DNA of 64,000 nt from Methylosinus sp. Sm6 (GCF_019802345.1 NZ_JAINDZ010000019.1:34383-98382); one strand, 5' to 3'. Shown: positions 1-9,558, numbered from the stretch's first letter. A program made the numbers and translations. The notes: generated by a model from the sequence alone, not told the origin.

Positions 1-2
1 GC

Positions 3-503
3 CTGCTCGATCATCTCGGGCTCGATCGCGCCGATATCATGGGCTATTCCATGGGCGCGCGCATCGCGACTCGTCTCGCCATCGCCCATCCGCAGCGCGT
101 GCGGTCGCTGATTCTCGGCGGAATCGGCGCCAATCTCGTCACTTCGGCCTTGCCCCGCGGCCTGCCCGAGGCGATGGAGGCCGAGCGCATCGAGGACATC
201 GACGACCCGCTGCTCAAAATGTTCCGCGGCTTCGCCGAGGCGTCGCGCTCCGATCTCGCCGCGCTCGCCGCCTGCGCGAGAGGCGCGAATCAGATCGTCG
301 ATCGCGCCGCGCTCGCGCAGATCGTCGCGCCGGCGCTCATCTGCGTCGGCACGCGCGACGAGGTCGCGGGCGACCCGCATCCGCTGCAGCCGCTGTTTCG
401 GAACGCGCATATCGTGGATATTCCGGGACGCGACCATAATCGCGCGGTCGGCGACCGCGTCTACAAGCAGGCCGTCATCGATTTTCTCGCGCATCGCGAG
501 TAG
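3..503 (+). CDS. alpha/beta hydrolase, 3' part (5' end outside window)
   Basis: This is the C-terminal part of an alpha/beta-fold hydrolase; the frame is open from the first bases, so the gene starts before the window. The nucleophile elbow GYSMG (serine near residue 17 of the visible part) marks the catalytic serine. The C-terminal segment PGRDHNRAVGD supplies the likely catalytic histidine, and an aspartate in the GTRDE stretch is the likely acid. The substrate cannot be told from sequence. It ends with TAG 33 bases before cysE, so the two may be cotranscribed. The fold is certain; the function is not. Confidence 0.85.
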   Translation: MLDHLGLDRADIMGYSMGARIATRLAIAHPQRVRSLILGGIGANLVTSALPRGLPEAMEAERIEDIDDPLLKMFRGFAEASRSDLAALAACARGANQIVDRAALAQIVAPALICVGTRDEVAGDPHPLQPLFRNAHIVDIPGRDHNRAVGDRVYKQAVIDFLAHRE

Positions 504-536
504 ACGCAGCGCTCCGCCTGTCGCGGGAGGACCGCC

Positions 537-1388
537 ATGGCTACGCCTCCACAGGAAAAAACCGGCGCCGCGCGCATCGTCGCGCTCGGCGGCGCCGATC
601 CGCTGTTCGCGCGCATTCATGCGGAGGCGCAGGACGCGGCGGAGCGCGACCCGAATGTGGCGAGCTTTCTCTACGCCGCGGTGCTCTCGCACGATTCGCT
701 CGAGAGCGTCATCGCCCATCGGCTCGCTCAGCGGCTCGAAGGGGCCGACATGCCGGCCGCTCTGCTCGGGCGCATCATGCTCGACAGAATGGCGCGCGAC
801 CCGAGCTTCGGCGAGGCGCTGCGCGCCGATCTGCTCGCCGTCTTCGATCGCGATCCGGCCTGCGCGCGCATTCTCGAGCCAATGCTTTATTTCAAAGGAT
901 TTCACGCCATCGAGACGCATCGCCTGGCGCATGGGCTGTGGAAATCCGGCCGCAGCGATCTCGCGCTCTGGCTGCAGAGCGCCGCTTCCGCGCGCTTTCA
1001 GACCGACATTCATCCGCAGGCGCGGATCGGCAAAGGCTTCTTCCTCGATCACGCGACCGGGGTCGTGATCGGATCGACCAGCGTCGTCGAAGACGAGGTG
1101 TCGATGCTGCATGGCGTGACGCTCGGCGGCACCGGCACGGCGGGCGGCGCGCGCCATCCCAAGGTGCGGCGCGGCGTGCTGATCGGCGCGGGCGCAAAAA
1201 TCCTCGGCGATATCGAGATCGGCGAATGCGCCCGCGTCGCCGCCGGCTCGGTGGTGATGGAATCCGTGCCGCCGCACAAGACCGTCGCCGGCGTTCCCGC
1301 CCGCATCATCGGCGACGTCGGCGCCGCCGAGCCCTCCTTGACCATGGATCAGCTGCTCGACGCCCCGGCGCATGATCCGGGGCTTTGA
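537..1388 (+). CDS. cysE: serine O-acetyltransferase
   Basis: CysE transfers acetyl from acetyl-CoA to L-serine, giving O-acetylserine for cysteine synthesis in the cytoplasm. The 283-residue product has the helical N-terminal SAT domain (about residues 20-150, with DPNVASFLYAAVL), then a left-handed beta-helix of hexapeptide repeats with the family motifs DIHPQARIGKGFF, HGVTLGGTG and HPKVRRGVLIGAGAKILGD. The ATG follows a purine-rich GGGAGGACC ribosome site. The last 40 bases overlap the 3' end of the convergent TetR gene. Length and motifs are normal for the family. Confidence 0.95.
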   Translation: MATPPQEKTGAARIVALGGADPLFARIHAEAQDAAERDPNVASFLYAAVLSHDSLESVIAHRLAQRLEGADMPAALLGRIMLDRMARDPSFGEALRADLLAVFDRDPACARILEPMLYFKGFHAIETHRLAHGLWKSGRSDLALWLQSAASARFQTDIHPQARIGKGFFLDHATGVVIGSTSVVEDEVSMLHGVTLGGTGTAGGARHPKVRRGVLIGAGAKILGDIEIGECARVAAGSVVMESVPPHKTVAGVPARIIGDVGAAEPSLTMDQLLDAPAHDPGL

Positions 1389-2008
1389 GCGCCGAGGCCC
1401 GCGGAGACGGCGCGCACCAAGCGGTCGAGCTCGGCGTCGAGCGTTTCCGCCGGCGTCGGCGCGAGCTTTTCCTCGAGGCCGAGGGAGACGACGCCATGCA
1501 CAGCCGAAAACAAGGTGCGGGCGAGCCGCGCGCGCGCAGCCGCCGGCTCATGCGGCAACAGGCGGGCGAGAGGCGCCTCGATCAACGTGAACAGCCGGTT
1601 CTGATCCTCGAGGAACCAGGCCGGGACGGCGCGGCCGCCGAGGCGATGCTCGAACAAGGCCCGCCAGAGGCGCTCATGGGCGCGGGCGAAATCGAGATAG
1701 CCGCGCGCGAGGCGCGACAATTCTTCGACCGGCTCTTCCCGCGCCTGCTGCGGCGCCTGCTGCGGCTCCAGCGCGCGCTCCAGCTGCGCGAGAGTGCCCG
1801 CGCCTATGCCGAGGATCATGTCGTCGAGATCCGCGAACACGGTATAGATCGCGCCGACCGCGCAGCCGACCGCGGCGGCGAGATCCCGGGCCTTCAGGCT
1901 GTGCAGCCCGCCCGCCTCGATGGCCGCTCGGCCGGCGGCGAGCAGCCGCTCGCGAAGCTCGGCGCGACGCGCCGCTGTGCCCGTGGCGCTGGGCTGCGCC
2001 TCCGCCAT
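1349..2008 (-). CDS. TetR/AcrR-family transcriptional regulator
   Basis: This 219-residue regulator has an N-terminal TetR helix-turn-helix: the recognition region LAAAVGCAVGAIYTVFADLDDMI lies at about residues 41-64. An all-helical C-terminal ligand-binding domain follows, of the kind with a short central HERLWRALFEHR motif. It is divergent from the acyltransferase/acyl-ACP-synthetase fusion gene. The 277-base gap between them holds three near-identical palindromes (2082-2152), so it probably represses itself and that lipid gene. The effector may be a fatty acid or acyl-CoA; that is inference from the neighbour only. Its 3' end overlaps cysE by 40 bases. Confidence 0.9.
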   Translation of the reverse strand: MAEAQPSATGTAARRAELRERLLAAGRAAIEAGGLHSLKARDLAAAVGCAVGAIYTVFADLDDMILGIGAGTLAQLERALEPQQAPQQAREEPVEELSRLARGYLDFARAHERLWRALFEHRLGGRAVPAWFLEDQNRLFTLIEAPLARLLPHEPAAARARLARTLFSAVHGVVSLGLEEKLAPTPAETLDAELDRLVRAVSAGLGAQSPGSCAGASSS

Positions 2009-2081
2009 GTCCCACCCCTCCGATTCGCTCGCGCAGCCGGAGCGTCCGCCCCGCCGTCTTCGGGCAGGGGGTGGCGCCTTG

Positions 2082-2152
2082 TTTGAACACCGTTCAAAAA
2101 CGACTTGAACGCCGTTCAGTCCGTGCTATGCTCCAGTTTGAACAATGTTCAT
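2082..2152. promoter_or_regulatory. three phased palindromic operators (TetR-type)
   Basis: Three copies of TTGAAC-N3-GTTCA lie here, at 2083-2097, 2105-2119 and 2138-2152. Spacers are ACC, GCC and AAT. The palindrome centres (2090, 2112, 2145) are 22 and 33 bases apart, close to two and three helical turns, so all three would face the same side of the DNA. They sit between the divergent TetR gene and the lipid acyltransferase gene and are the likely TetR binding sites. Confidence 0.75.
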
Positions 2153-2285
2153 AGAGCAGGAGCCAACCAATGATCAAGACCCCGGTCCGCGGCCCGCCGA
2201 CGCTTTCCACCGCGTCGCAAACCCGTCCTTAAACCGAATCGGCGACAAAGCTCCATTCTCGCCGCGCGCAAACGGAACATCGACG

Positions 2286-5200
2286 ATGTCCGACCATCTC
2301 CTCTTCGCCAAGCGCTTCGCGCCCTTGTTCTGGTGCCAATTCTTCGCCGCCTTCAACGATAATTTCCTGAAGAACGCGCTGGTCCTGCTCATTCTCTTCC
2401 AGATCGGCGGGTCCGAGGGCGAGTCGCTCGTCACCCTCGCCGGCGCGGTGTTCATCGCGCCCTATTTCGTGCTTTCGGCGCTCGGCGGGCAGATCGCCGA
2501 CAAATTCGACAAAGCCCTCGTCGCCCGCCGGCTGAAACTCGTCGAGATCGGCGCGGCGGCGATCGCGGCGACCGGCTTCGCGCTCGCCTCCGTGCCGGTC
2601 CTGTTCGCCGCGCTCGTCTCATTCGGCGCGCTCGGCGCGCTGTTCGGCCCGGTGAAATACGGCATTCTGCCCGATCATCTGCGCGAATCGGAGCTGCCCG
2701 GCGGCAATGCGCTCATCGAGGGCGCGACCTTCCTCGCCATTCTCGCCGGCACGATCGCCGGCGGCCTCGCCATGCGCGGCGGCGGCGAGCCGCTGCTCAC
2801 CGCCTTCGGAGTCGGAGCCGCGGCGCTCGCCGCCTGGGGCGCGGCCCGCTTCATTCCCTCCACTGAACGCGCGGCGCCCGATCTGAAGCTCGATCCCAAT
2901 ATTCTGCGCTCGACCTTCGCATTGCTGCGCGAATTGTGGCGAGACACGCGGCTCTGGCGCGTCGGCGTCGTCACCAGCATCTTCTGGCTCGTCGGCGCGA
3001 TCGCTTTGTCGCTGCTCGCCCCACTGGTGACGCATACGATGCACGGGTCCGAGCTGGTCGTGACCCTGTATCTCGCGGTCTTCGCCATCGCCATTGCGGC
3101 AGGCTCAGGCCTCGCCTCTTTCCTGCTCGCCGGACGCATCGTGCTGCTGCCGGCGGCGATCGGCGCGGCGATCATCGCCGGCGCTTCGATCGACCTCGGC
3201 CTGACGCTCTCCAGGATCGCGCCGGCCGAGACGAGCGCGGCGCTGGAGGCGGCCGAGTTTCTCGCCCAGCCGGGCGCCTGGCGCGTCACCGTCGACCTCG
3301 CGCTGCTCGCCGTCGCCGGCGGGCTGATGATCGTGCCCTCCTTCGCCGCCATTCAGGCTTTCGCGCCGAGCTTCGAGCGTGCGCGCATCATCGCCGCGGT
3401 CAATGTGCTCAACGCCGCCTTCATGGCGGGCGGCGCGCTCGCCGTCGCGCTGCTGCAGGCCGAGGGCGCCAGTGTGCCGAATCTCTTCCTCGGCATGGGC
3501 GCGCTGATGGCGCTCGCCGCCCTGTGGATCTACAAGGCCGTGGTCGTCTCCCCTTTTCGTGACGCCCTGTCGATCGTCTTTCGCGCCTTCTATCGGCTCG
3601 AGGCGAAGGGCCTCGCCAATCTCGACAGGGCCGGCACGAATCCGATCATCGCGCTCAACCATGTGAGCTTTCTCGACGCCGCGGCGATCCTCTGCGTGCT
3701 GCCGATCGATCCTATCTTCGCCATCGATTCGACCATCGCCAAAAAATGGTGGGTGCGGCCGTTCCTCAAATTCGTCCGCGCCATTCCGCTCGATCCGACG
3801 CGCCCGCTCGGCACGCGCACGCTCGTCAATGCGGTGAAGAACGGCGATCCGCTGATCATATTTCCCGAAGGCCGGCTCACCGTCACCGGCAGCCTGATGA
3901 AGGTCTATGACGGCGCCGGCCTCATCGCCGAGAAGACCGGCGCTTTCGTCGTGCCGGTGCGCATCGAGGGCGCGGAAGCGACCCTATTCTCGCGACTATC
4001 GCGCGCGCAGGCGCGCCGCCGCTTCTTCCCCAAGCTGACGCTCTCCATGCAGGAGCCGGTGAAGCTTCGCGTCGATCCGGCGCTGAAGGGCAAGGCGCGG
4101 CGCATCGCTTCGGGCGCGGCGCTCTATGAGATCATGTCCGATCTCGTGTTCCGCACCAGCCCGGTCGAGCGCACGCTGCATCGCGCGCTCGTCGAGGCCG
4201 CGCGCGTGCATGGCCCGGGGCGCATCGCCGTCGAGGACCCGATCACGGGCGCGCTCTCCTATCGGCGGCTGCTGATCGGCGCCCATGCGCTCGGCCGCAA
4301 GCTGATGAAGAAATCCGAGCCCGGCGAAGCCATCGGCGTGATGCTGCCCAATTCCAACGCCGCGGCCGTGACCTTCTTCGCCGTGGTCGGCGCCGGGCGC
4401 GTCGCCGCCATGGTGAATTTCACCGCCGGCGCCGCCAATATCCGCGCCGGCCTGCTGGCGGCGCAGGCGAAGACGCTGCTCACCTCGCGCGCCTTCGTCG
4501 AGAAGGGCAAGCTCGACAGGCTCGTCGCCGCGCTGGAAACGGATTTCCGCATCCTCTACCTCGAGGATCTGCGCACGGAGATTTCGCAGGGCGACAGACT
4601 GCGCGCCATGCTCGGCCATCGCCGCGCGCTTTGCCCGCGCAGTCCGGACGACATGGCGGCGATTCTCTTCACCTCGGGCTCGGAAGGCGCGCCCAAGGGC
4701 GTCGCGCTCTCACATAAGAATCTGCTCGCCAATGCCGCGCAGGCGGCGGCGCGCATAGACTTCGGCCGCACCGACAGGCTGTTCAGCGTGCTGCCCGCGT
4801 TCCACTGCTTCGGGCTCAATGTCGGCATGGTGCTGCCGCTCGTCTCCGGCGTGCGCATCTATTTTTATCCCTCGCCGCTGCACTACAAGCTGGTGCCCGA
4901 GCTCGTCTATGCCGTCAACGCCACCGTGCTGCTCGGAACCGATACGTTCCTCTCGGGCTATGCGCGCGTCGCGCATGCTTATGATTTCCGCTCGCTACGC
5001 TATGTGATCGCCGGCGCCGAGCCGGTGAAGCAGGGAACGCGCGACGTTTATCTCGAGAAATTCGGCATTCGCATTCTCGAGGGCTATGGCGTCACCGAGA
5101 CGGCGCCGGCGCTCGCTCTCAACACGCCGATGTTCAACCGCTTCGGCACTGTGGGGCGGCTCCTGCCCGGCATGGAGGCGCGGCTCGAGATCGTTCCCGG

Positions 5201-5753
5201 CGTCGCCGAGGGCGGACGTCTGTTCGTGCGCGGGCCCAATGTGATGCTCGGCTATCTGACCGCCGACGCGCCCGGCCGGCTGAAGCCGCCGCACGAAGGC
5301 TGGCACGACACCGGCGATATCGTCTCGATCGACCGCGATGGCTTCATCCGGATACAGGGCCGGGCCAAGCGCTTCGCCAAGATCGGCGGCGAGATGATCT
5401 CGCTCGCCGCCGTCGAGGCGCTCGCCGCCGAGCTGTGGCCGACGTCGCTGTCGGCGGCGGCGCGGGAGCTCGATTCCCGCAAGGGCGAGCGCATCGTTCT
5501 GGCCACCCAGCAGCGCGACGCGACGCGCGCCGACTTTCTCGCTTTCGCCAAATCGAAAGGCGCCGCGGAGCTGATGGTTCCGGCGGAACTCATGATCGTC
5601 GAGCGCCTGCCGCTGCTCGGCTCCGGCAAGCTCGATTTCGCCGCGGTCGCGACCATGGTCCGCGACCGCGACCGCTATATTCTGCCGACCCCGCGCGTGC
5701 CGAATGGCGTCTATGGCCGCATCGACGGCGGCGGCGCCACGCGCAGCGCCTGA
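2286..5753 (+). CDS. LplT-PlsC-Aas fusion: lysophospholipid transporter / acyltransferase / acyl-ACP synthetase
   Basis: The 1155-residue protein joins three functions for lysophospholipid recycling at the inner membrane. Residues 1 to about 420 are an MFS transporter like LplT, starting FAKRFAPLFWCQFFAAFNDNF. Residues about 430-640 are a PlsC-type acyltransferase with the H-X4-D motif NHVSFLD near residue 458 and FPEGRLT. Residues about 680-1155 are an AMP-forming ligase with FTSGSEGAPKG near residue 794 and the GYGVTE and YHDTGD-like motifs. E. coli encodes LplT and Aas as separate neighbouring genes. The frame is open from 2145, but ATG 2286 starts the family homology. Three TetR-type operators lie 134-204 bases upstream. 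Confidence 0.9.
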   Translation: MSDHLLFAKRFAPLFWCQFFAAFNDNFLKNALVLLILFQIGGSEGESLVTLAGAVFIAPYFVLSALGGQIADKFDKALVARRLKLVEIGAAAIAATGFALASVPVLFAALVSFGALGALFGPVKYGILPDHLRESELPGGNALIEGATFLAILAGTIAGGLAMRGGGEPLLTAFGVGAAALAAWGAARFIPSTERAAPDLKLDPNILRSTFALLRELWRDTRLWRVGVVTSIFWLVGAIALSLLAPLVTHTMHGSELVVTLYLAVFAIAIAAGSGLASFLLAGRIVLLPAAIGAAIIAGASIDLGLTLSRIAPAETSAALEAAEFLAQPGAWRVTVDLALLAVAGGLMIVPSFAAIQAFAPSFERARIIAAVNVLNAAFMAGGALAVALLQAEGASVPNLFLGMGALMALAALWIYKAVVVSPFRDALSIVFRAFYRLEAKGLANLDRAGTNPIIALNHVSFLDAAAILCVLPIDPIFAIDSTIAKKWWVRPFLKFVRAIPLDPTRPLGTRTLVNAVKNGDPLIIFPEGRLTVTGSLMKVYDGAGLIAEKTGAFVVPVRIEGAEATLFSRLSRAQARRRFFPKLTLSMQEPVKLRVDPALKGKARRIASGAALYEIMSDLVFRTSPVERTLHRALVEAARVHGPGRIAVEDPITGALSYRRLLIGAHALGRKLMKKSEPGEAIGVMLPNSNAAAVTFFAVVGAGRVAAMVNFTAGAANIRAGLLAAQAKTLLTSRAFVEKGKLDRLVAALETDFRILYLEDLRTEISQGDRLRAMLGHRRALCPRSPDDMAAILFTSGSEGAPKGVALSHKNLLANAAQAAARIDFGRTDRLFSVLPAFHCFGLNVGMVLPLVSGVRIYFYPSPLHYKLVPELVYAVNATVLLGTDTFLSGYARVAHAYDFRSLRYVIAGAEPVKQGTRDVYLEKFGIRILEGYGVTETAPALALNTPMFNRFGTVGRLLPGMEARLEIVPGVAEGGRLFVRGPNVMLGYLTADAPGRLKPPHEGWHDTGDIVSIDRDGFIRIQGRAKRFAKIGGEMISLAAVEALAAELWPTSLSAAARELDSRKGERIVLATQQRDATRADFLAFAKSKGAAELMVPAELMIVERLPLLGSGKLDFAAVATMVRDRDRYILPTPRVPNGVYGRIDGGGATRSA

Positions 5754-5775
5754 GCGTTCCGACGCCCTCGGACGC

Positions 5776-5791
5776 CGAGCCTTCAGGCTCG
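5776..5791 (+). terminator. weak hairpin after the lipid fusion gene
   Basis: A short perfect stem, CGAGCC/GGCTCG with loop TTCA, is followed by ATTTCG. It lies 23 bases after the stop codon. The U-tract is poor, so termination would be inefficient. The rest of the 243-base gap to the next gene shows nothing recognisable. Confidence 0.35.
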
Positions 5792-5996
5792 ATTTCGGGG
5801 GCGTGAGGACTATCTGCGGGACGCCCCGCTCTTCGGCGAGGCCTCGCCCGGCGGGGAGAGGCTTGCGTCGGATGAATCGACGTGTTTCGAGAAGCGAGCC
5901 CGGAAGCTCGCGGTCCGCGCGCGTCCTGCGACCGAGACATGCGAGCCGCCGGCGCTTTTCTCTGGAGAGCCGAGCGGGGCGACGGAGTCCGAAAAC

Positions 5997-7046
5997 ATGG
6001 AATATAGACGTTTGGGCAGGACCGATCTGCGCGTGTCGGCGATCATGCTCGGCACCATGACCTTCGGCGAGCAGAACACCGAGGCCGACGGGCATGCGCA
6101 GCTCGATTATGCTCTCGATCGCGGCGTCAATTTCATCGACACCGCCGAAATGTATTCCATCCCGCCGCGCGCGGAGACACAGGGCTCGACCGAGCGCATC
6201 ATCGGAACCTGGCTCGCCGCGCGCAAAAATCGCGACAAGGTGATCATCGCCACCAAGGTCCATGGACGCAGCCAGAGCCCCTATATGCGGCCGCACGGAA
6301 AGGGCACGCGGCTCGACCGCGCCGACATCCTTTACGCGATCGACCAATCGTTGAAGCGCCTGCAGACCGATTATGTCGACCTCTATCAGCTGCACTGGCC
6401 GGACCGCCCGCTGCCTCTGTTCGGCGCCGGCGGCACGATCTACAAGGCGCCGCCGCCCCTGCCCGAAATTCCGATCGAGGAGACGCTGGAGGCGCTGGGC
6501 GAGCTGGTGAAGGCCGGCAAGGTCCGCCATGTGGCGCTCTCCAACGAGACCGCCTGGGGCGTCGCGCGCTTCCTGCGCGCGAGCGAGCTCGGAGCGGGGC
6601 CGCGAATCGTTTCGATCCAGAACGCCTATCATCTGCTCAATCGCACCTTCGAGATCGATCTCGCCGAATTCGCGCAGCGCGAGGATGTGGGACTGCTCGC
6701 CTATTCGCCGCTGGCGCAGGGCTATCTCACCGGCAAATATCAGAACGGCGCACGGCCGCCCGGCGCGCGCACCACGCTGTTCGAGCGCGGCCAGCGCTAC
6801 GAGAAGCCGGGCGTGGCGCTGGCGATCGACGCCTATCTGGCGCTGGCGAAGGATGTCGGCGTCTCGCCCGCCGCGCTCGCTCTCGCCTTCGTCACGTCGC
6901 GACCTTTCGTGACCTCCAACATCATCGGCGCGACGAGGATGGAGCAGTTGAAGGAGAATCTCGATTCGCTCGATGTGACGATCACGCCTGAGATCGAGGC
7001 GCGCATCGACGAAATCCACCAGATTCACAGCAATCCGGCGCCGTGA
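5997..7046 (+). CDS. aldo/keto reductase, Tas-like
   Basis: A 349-residue NADPH-dependent aldo/keto reductase. The catalytic tetrad is visible: Asp48 and Tyr53 (FIDTAEMYS), Lys87 (IIATKVHG) and His133 (YQLHWPDR). The insert after the His strand (PLPLFGAGG) and the start MEYRRLGRTDLRVSAIMLGT place it near E. coli Tas and the YajO/YghZ group rather than the eukaryotic AKR1 type. The C-terminal NADP-binding segment is NIIGATRMEQLKENL. The natural substrate is unknown. The GNAT gene starts 17 bases after its stop, so they are probably cotranscribed. Confidence 0.93.
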   Translation: MEYRRLGRTDLRVSAIMLGTMTFGEQNTEADGHAQLDYALDRGVNFIDTAEMYSIPPRAETQGSTERIIGTWLAARKNRDKVIIATKVHGRSQSPYMRPHGKGTRLDRADILYAIDQSLKRLQTDYVDLYQLHWPDRPLPLFGAGGTIYKAPPPLPEIPIEETLEALGELVKAGKVRHVALSNETAWGVARFLRASELGAGPRIVSIQNAYHLLNRTFEIDLAEFAQREDVGLLAYSPLAQGYLTGKYQNGARPPGARTTLFERGQRYEKPGVALAIDAYLALAKDVGVSPAALALAFVTSRPFVTSNIIGATRMEQLKENLDSLDVTITPEIEARIDEIHQIHSNPAP

Positions 7047-7063
7047 CCGCGAAGGCGAAATAA

Positions 7064-7528
7064 ATGAATGTGACGCTGCGGCTCGCATCGCTCGAGGAGA
7101 AGCCGAAGCTCGCCGCCCTGCTGCGGGACTATCTCGAGGAGCTCGGCCCCTGGGGCTATGGCGAGCCCGACTACCCCTTCCTCGATTGCTATTGGCGCGA
7201 GGAGCGGCGCAGCCCCTTTCTGATCGAGGCCGACGGCGCGCTCGCCGGCTTCACGCTGGTGAACGCCGTCTCGATCTCCGGCTATGCGGTCGACGCGTCC
7301 GTCGCGGAATTCTACGTGCTGCCGCCGTTCCGCCGCCGTGGCTGCGGCGCCCGGGCGGCCTCGCTCGCCTTTCGCTCGCGAGCGGGGTGGTGGGAATTGT
7401 CCTTCCATCGCGACAATCCCGCGGCGCGACTCTTCTGGCCGGCCGCAGCCGCGCGCGCCGGCGCCAGGCGACTGCAATTCTACGATGTCGGCGAGAGCCG
7501 CATCCTGCGCTTTCGCATGGCCTGCTGA
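7064..7528 (+). CDS. GNAT-family N-acetyltransferase
   Basis: A 154-residue GNAT-fold protein. The N-terminal strand MNVTLRLASLEEKPKLAALLRDYL and the acetyl-CoA pyrophosphate loop FYVLPPFRRRGCGARAA (a Q/R-x-x-G-x-G/A type loop at about residues 83-99) identify the family. The C-terminal segment FHRDNPAARLFW is typical of GNAT motif B. The substrate is unknown. It follows the aldo/keto reductase by 17 bases on the same strand. Confidence 0.85.
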   Translation: MNVTLRLASLEEKPKLAALLRDYLEELGPWGYGEPDYPFLDCYWREERRSPFLIEADGALAGFTLVNAVSISGYAVDASVAEFYVLPPFRRRGCGARAASLAFRSRAGWWELSFHRDNPAARLFWPAAAARAGARRLQFYDVGESRILRFRMAC

Positions 7529-7762
7529 CCGACCCTACCCTGGCGAGCGCGAGACGAGGAGCGCGCCGAACGGTTGGTCTCATGACGACCGTCTCTTTGC
7601 CGCACCACGTCTTTTTGCCCTTGCGTCACGAGAACGCGTTTTTTCTGACATCGGGAGGCAACGAAGGCATAGCACTTTCGCGCCGCAAACTGAGAGGCGC
7701 GCCTCGCCCGGCTCCGGCTCCTTCGCCGAAGATGCGAGACGCTCTCGGGGAGAGGGGCAAAT

Positions 7763-9532
7763 ATGCGTTCGATCTTCACATCGCTGTGCCTAGCGACCAC
7801 CGCGCTCTGCGCGACTCCTGCTTTCGCGGGATCGACCACGACGCCGATCCGCCATGTCATCATCGTCGTCGGCGAGAATCACACCTTCGACAACGTCTTC
7901 GGGACCTATAAACCCACCGGCGGCCAGAAGATCTCCAATCTGCTGAGCAAGGGCATCGTCAACGCCGACGGCACGCCCGGCCCGAACTTCGCGCTCGCCA
8001 GGCAGCGCATCGGCACCGACGTTTCGAACTATCACGTCACGACGCCCACGGTCGGCACCTACGGCGTTCTGCCGCAGCCCTACACCACCTATGCGCTGTT
8101 CCAGCCGCAGGGCGTTCCGGACACGCGCTTTCCGAGCGATCTGCCGAACGGCCCGTTCCAGATCACCAAATACGCTCCCTACAGCTCCTTCACCGGCGAC
8201 CCTGTCCATCGCTTCTTCCAGATGTGGCAGCAGATCAACGGCGGCAAGAACGACAAGTTCGTCTGGGTCGAGAAGTCGATCGGAACCGGCTCGAACGGCA
8301 AGCCCTATCCCGCCGACGGATTCAACCCCAAGGAGGGCGCGATCGCGATGGGATTCTACAATATGAATCCCTATAAGGACGCGACGGGCGCCGACAAGCC
8401 CGGCGACGCCGCGATCTTCAAGTCGCTGGCCGATCATTACGCGATCAGCGACAATTTCCATCAGTCGATCATGGGCGGCACGGGCGCCAATTTCCAAGCC
8501 ATCGTGAACGGCTTCGCCGCCTTCTTCACGGACCCCGCCAAGCTCGACGGCTCCGCGGCGACGCCCTGGAGAAATCAGATCGAGAATCCGAACCCGAGGA
8601 AGGGCACGGACAACTACTACACCCAGGACGGCTACAGCGGCGGCTCCTATGTGAACTGCGCCGACGCCAAGCAGCCGGGTGTCGGCTCGATCAACGCGCA
8701 GCTCAAGAAGAGCGGCGCTCAGAACACCTGCGAGGACGGGCATTATTATCTCGTCAACAATTACAGCATGTATTGGAACCAGACCAGCGCTCAGCACCGC
8801 GATCTCGGCTCCGACAAGTTCGTGCTGCCGCCGCAATCCGCTCCGACCATCGCCGACGTGCTGACCAAGGCCGGCGTGTCCTGGAAATATTACAGCGCCG
8901 ACCGCGGCGACGACATCACTGCGTTCGACAAGGAAGTGGACGGCATTCCGCTGCTCTATCACTCCTATTGCGGCATCTGCGACCCGCTCACCGCCTATAA
9001 GAAGATCATGAGCCATCCGAACCAGGAAAATAAGCTCCAGAACTATGGGAACTTCCTGCGGGACCTCAAGGACGGAACGCTCCCCGCGGTCTCCTTCGTG
9101 CGGCCCTTCGAATATCTCGCCGGCCATCCGGCGAACTCTAACAATGAGCTCTACGAGCAGTTCATCCAAGCGCTCATCCACCGCGTGAAGAGCAACAAGT
9201 CGATCTGGTCCGACACCGCAATCTTCATCACCTATGACGAAGGCGGCGGCTATTACGACTCGGGCTATGTGCAGCCGGTCGACTTCTTCGGCGACGGCAC
9301 GCGCATTCCGCTCATCGTCGTGTCGCCCTACGCGAAGAAGGGCTATGTCGACCACACGTACTACGACCACGTCTCGATGCTGAAATTCATCGAGCGCAAC
9401 TGGAAGCTGCCGAAGATCTCCTCGCGCAGCCGCGACAATCTGCCCAATCCCGTGCATACCGACGCCGATCCTTACGTCCCGACCAATCGTCCGGCGATCG
9501 GCGATCTCATGAACATGTTCGATTTCGATTGA
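7763..9532 (+). CDS. secreted phosphoesterase (phospholipase C / acid phosphatase family)
   Basis: A 589-residue exported protein of the phosphoesterase family that includes phospholipase C and AcpA. Residues 1-22 are a Sec signal peptide ending in TPAFA-G. The metal-binding start of the mature domain, VVGENHTFDNVFGTY, is the family signature (ENrSFDhyFG). Further family motifs are DNFHQSIMGGTGANF, ITYDEGGGYYD and PLIVVSPYAKKGYVDHTYYDHVSMLKFIERNW. The likely role is periplasmic or extracellular hydrolysis of phosphate esters for phosphorus supply. GGGGAGAGGGGC precedes the ATG as ribosome site. It is followed by a good terminator and appears monocistronic. The 234 bases upstream show no clear PHO box. 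Confidence 0.9.
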   Translation: MRSIFTSLCLATTALCATPAFAGSTTTPIRHVIIVVGENHTFDNVFGTYKPTGGQKISNLLSKGIVNADGTPGPNFALARQRIGTDVSNYHVTTPTVGTYGVLPQPYTTYALFQPQGVPDTRFPSDLPNGPFQITKYAPYSSFTGDPVHRFFQMWQQINGGKNDKFVWVEKSIGTGSNGKPYPADGFNPKEGAIAMGFYNMNPYKDATGADKPGDAAIFKSLADHYAISDNFHQSIMGGTGANFQAIVNGFAAFFTDPAKLDGSAATPWRNQIENPNPRKGTDNYYTQDGYSGGSYVNCADAKQPGVGSINAQLKKSGAQNTCEDGHYYLVNNYSMYWNQTSAQHRDLGSDKFVLPPQSAPTIADVLTKAGVSWKYYSADRGDDITAFDKEVDGIPLLYHSYCGICDPLTAYKKIMSHPNQENKLQNYGNFLRDLKDGTLPAVSFVRPFEYLAGHPANSNNELYEQFIQALIHRVKSNKSIWSDTAIFITYDEGGGYYDSGYVQPVDFFGDGTRIPLIVVSPYAKKGYVDHTYYDHVSMLKFIERNWKLPKISSRSRDNLPNPVHTDADPYVPTNRPAIGDLMNMFDFD

Positions 9533-9558
9533 GATCGACCAAGCATGAGCTTCTAAGG

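Noticed and set aside
4995..7088. Long minus-strand frame opposite the lipid fusion and aldo/keto reductase genes
   Set aside because: It covers two plus-strand genes with clear family motifs, and its product is Arg/Ala-rich with no recognisable domain.
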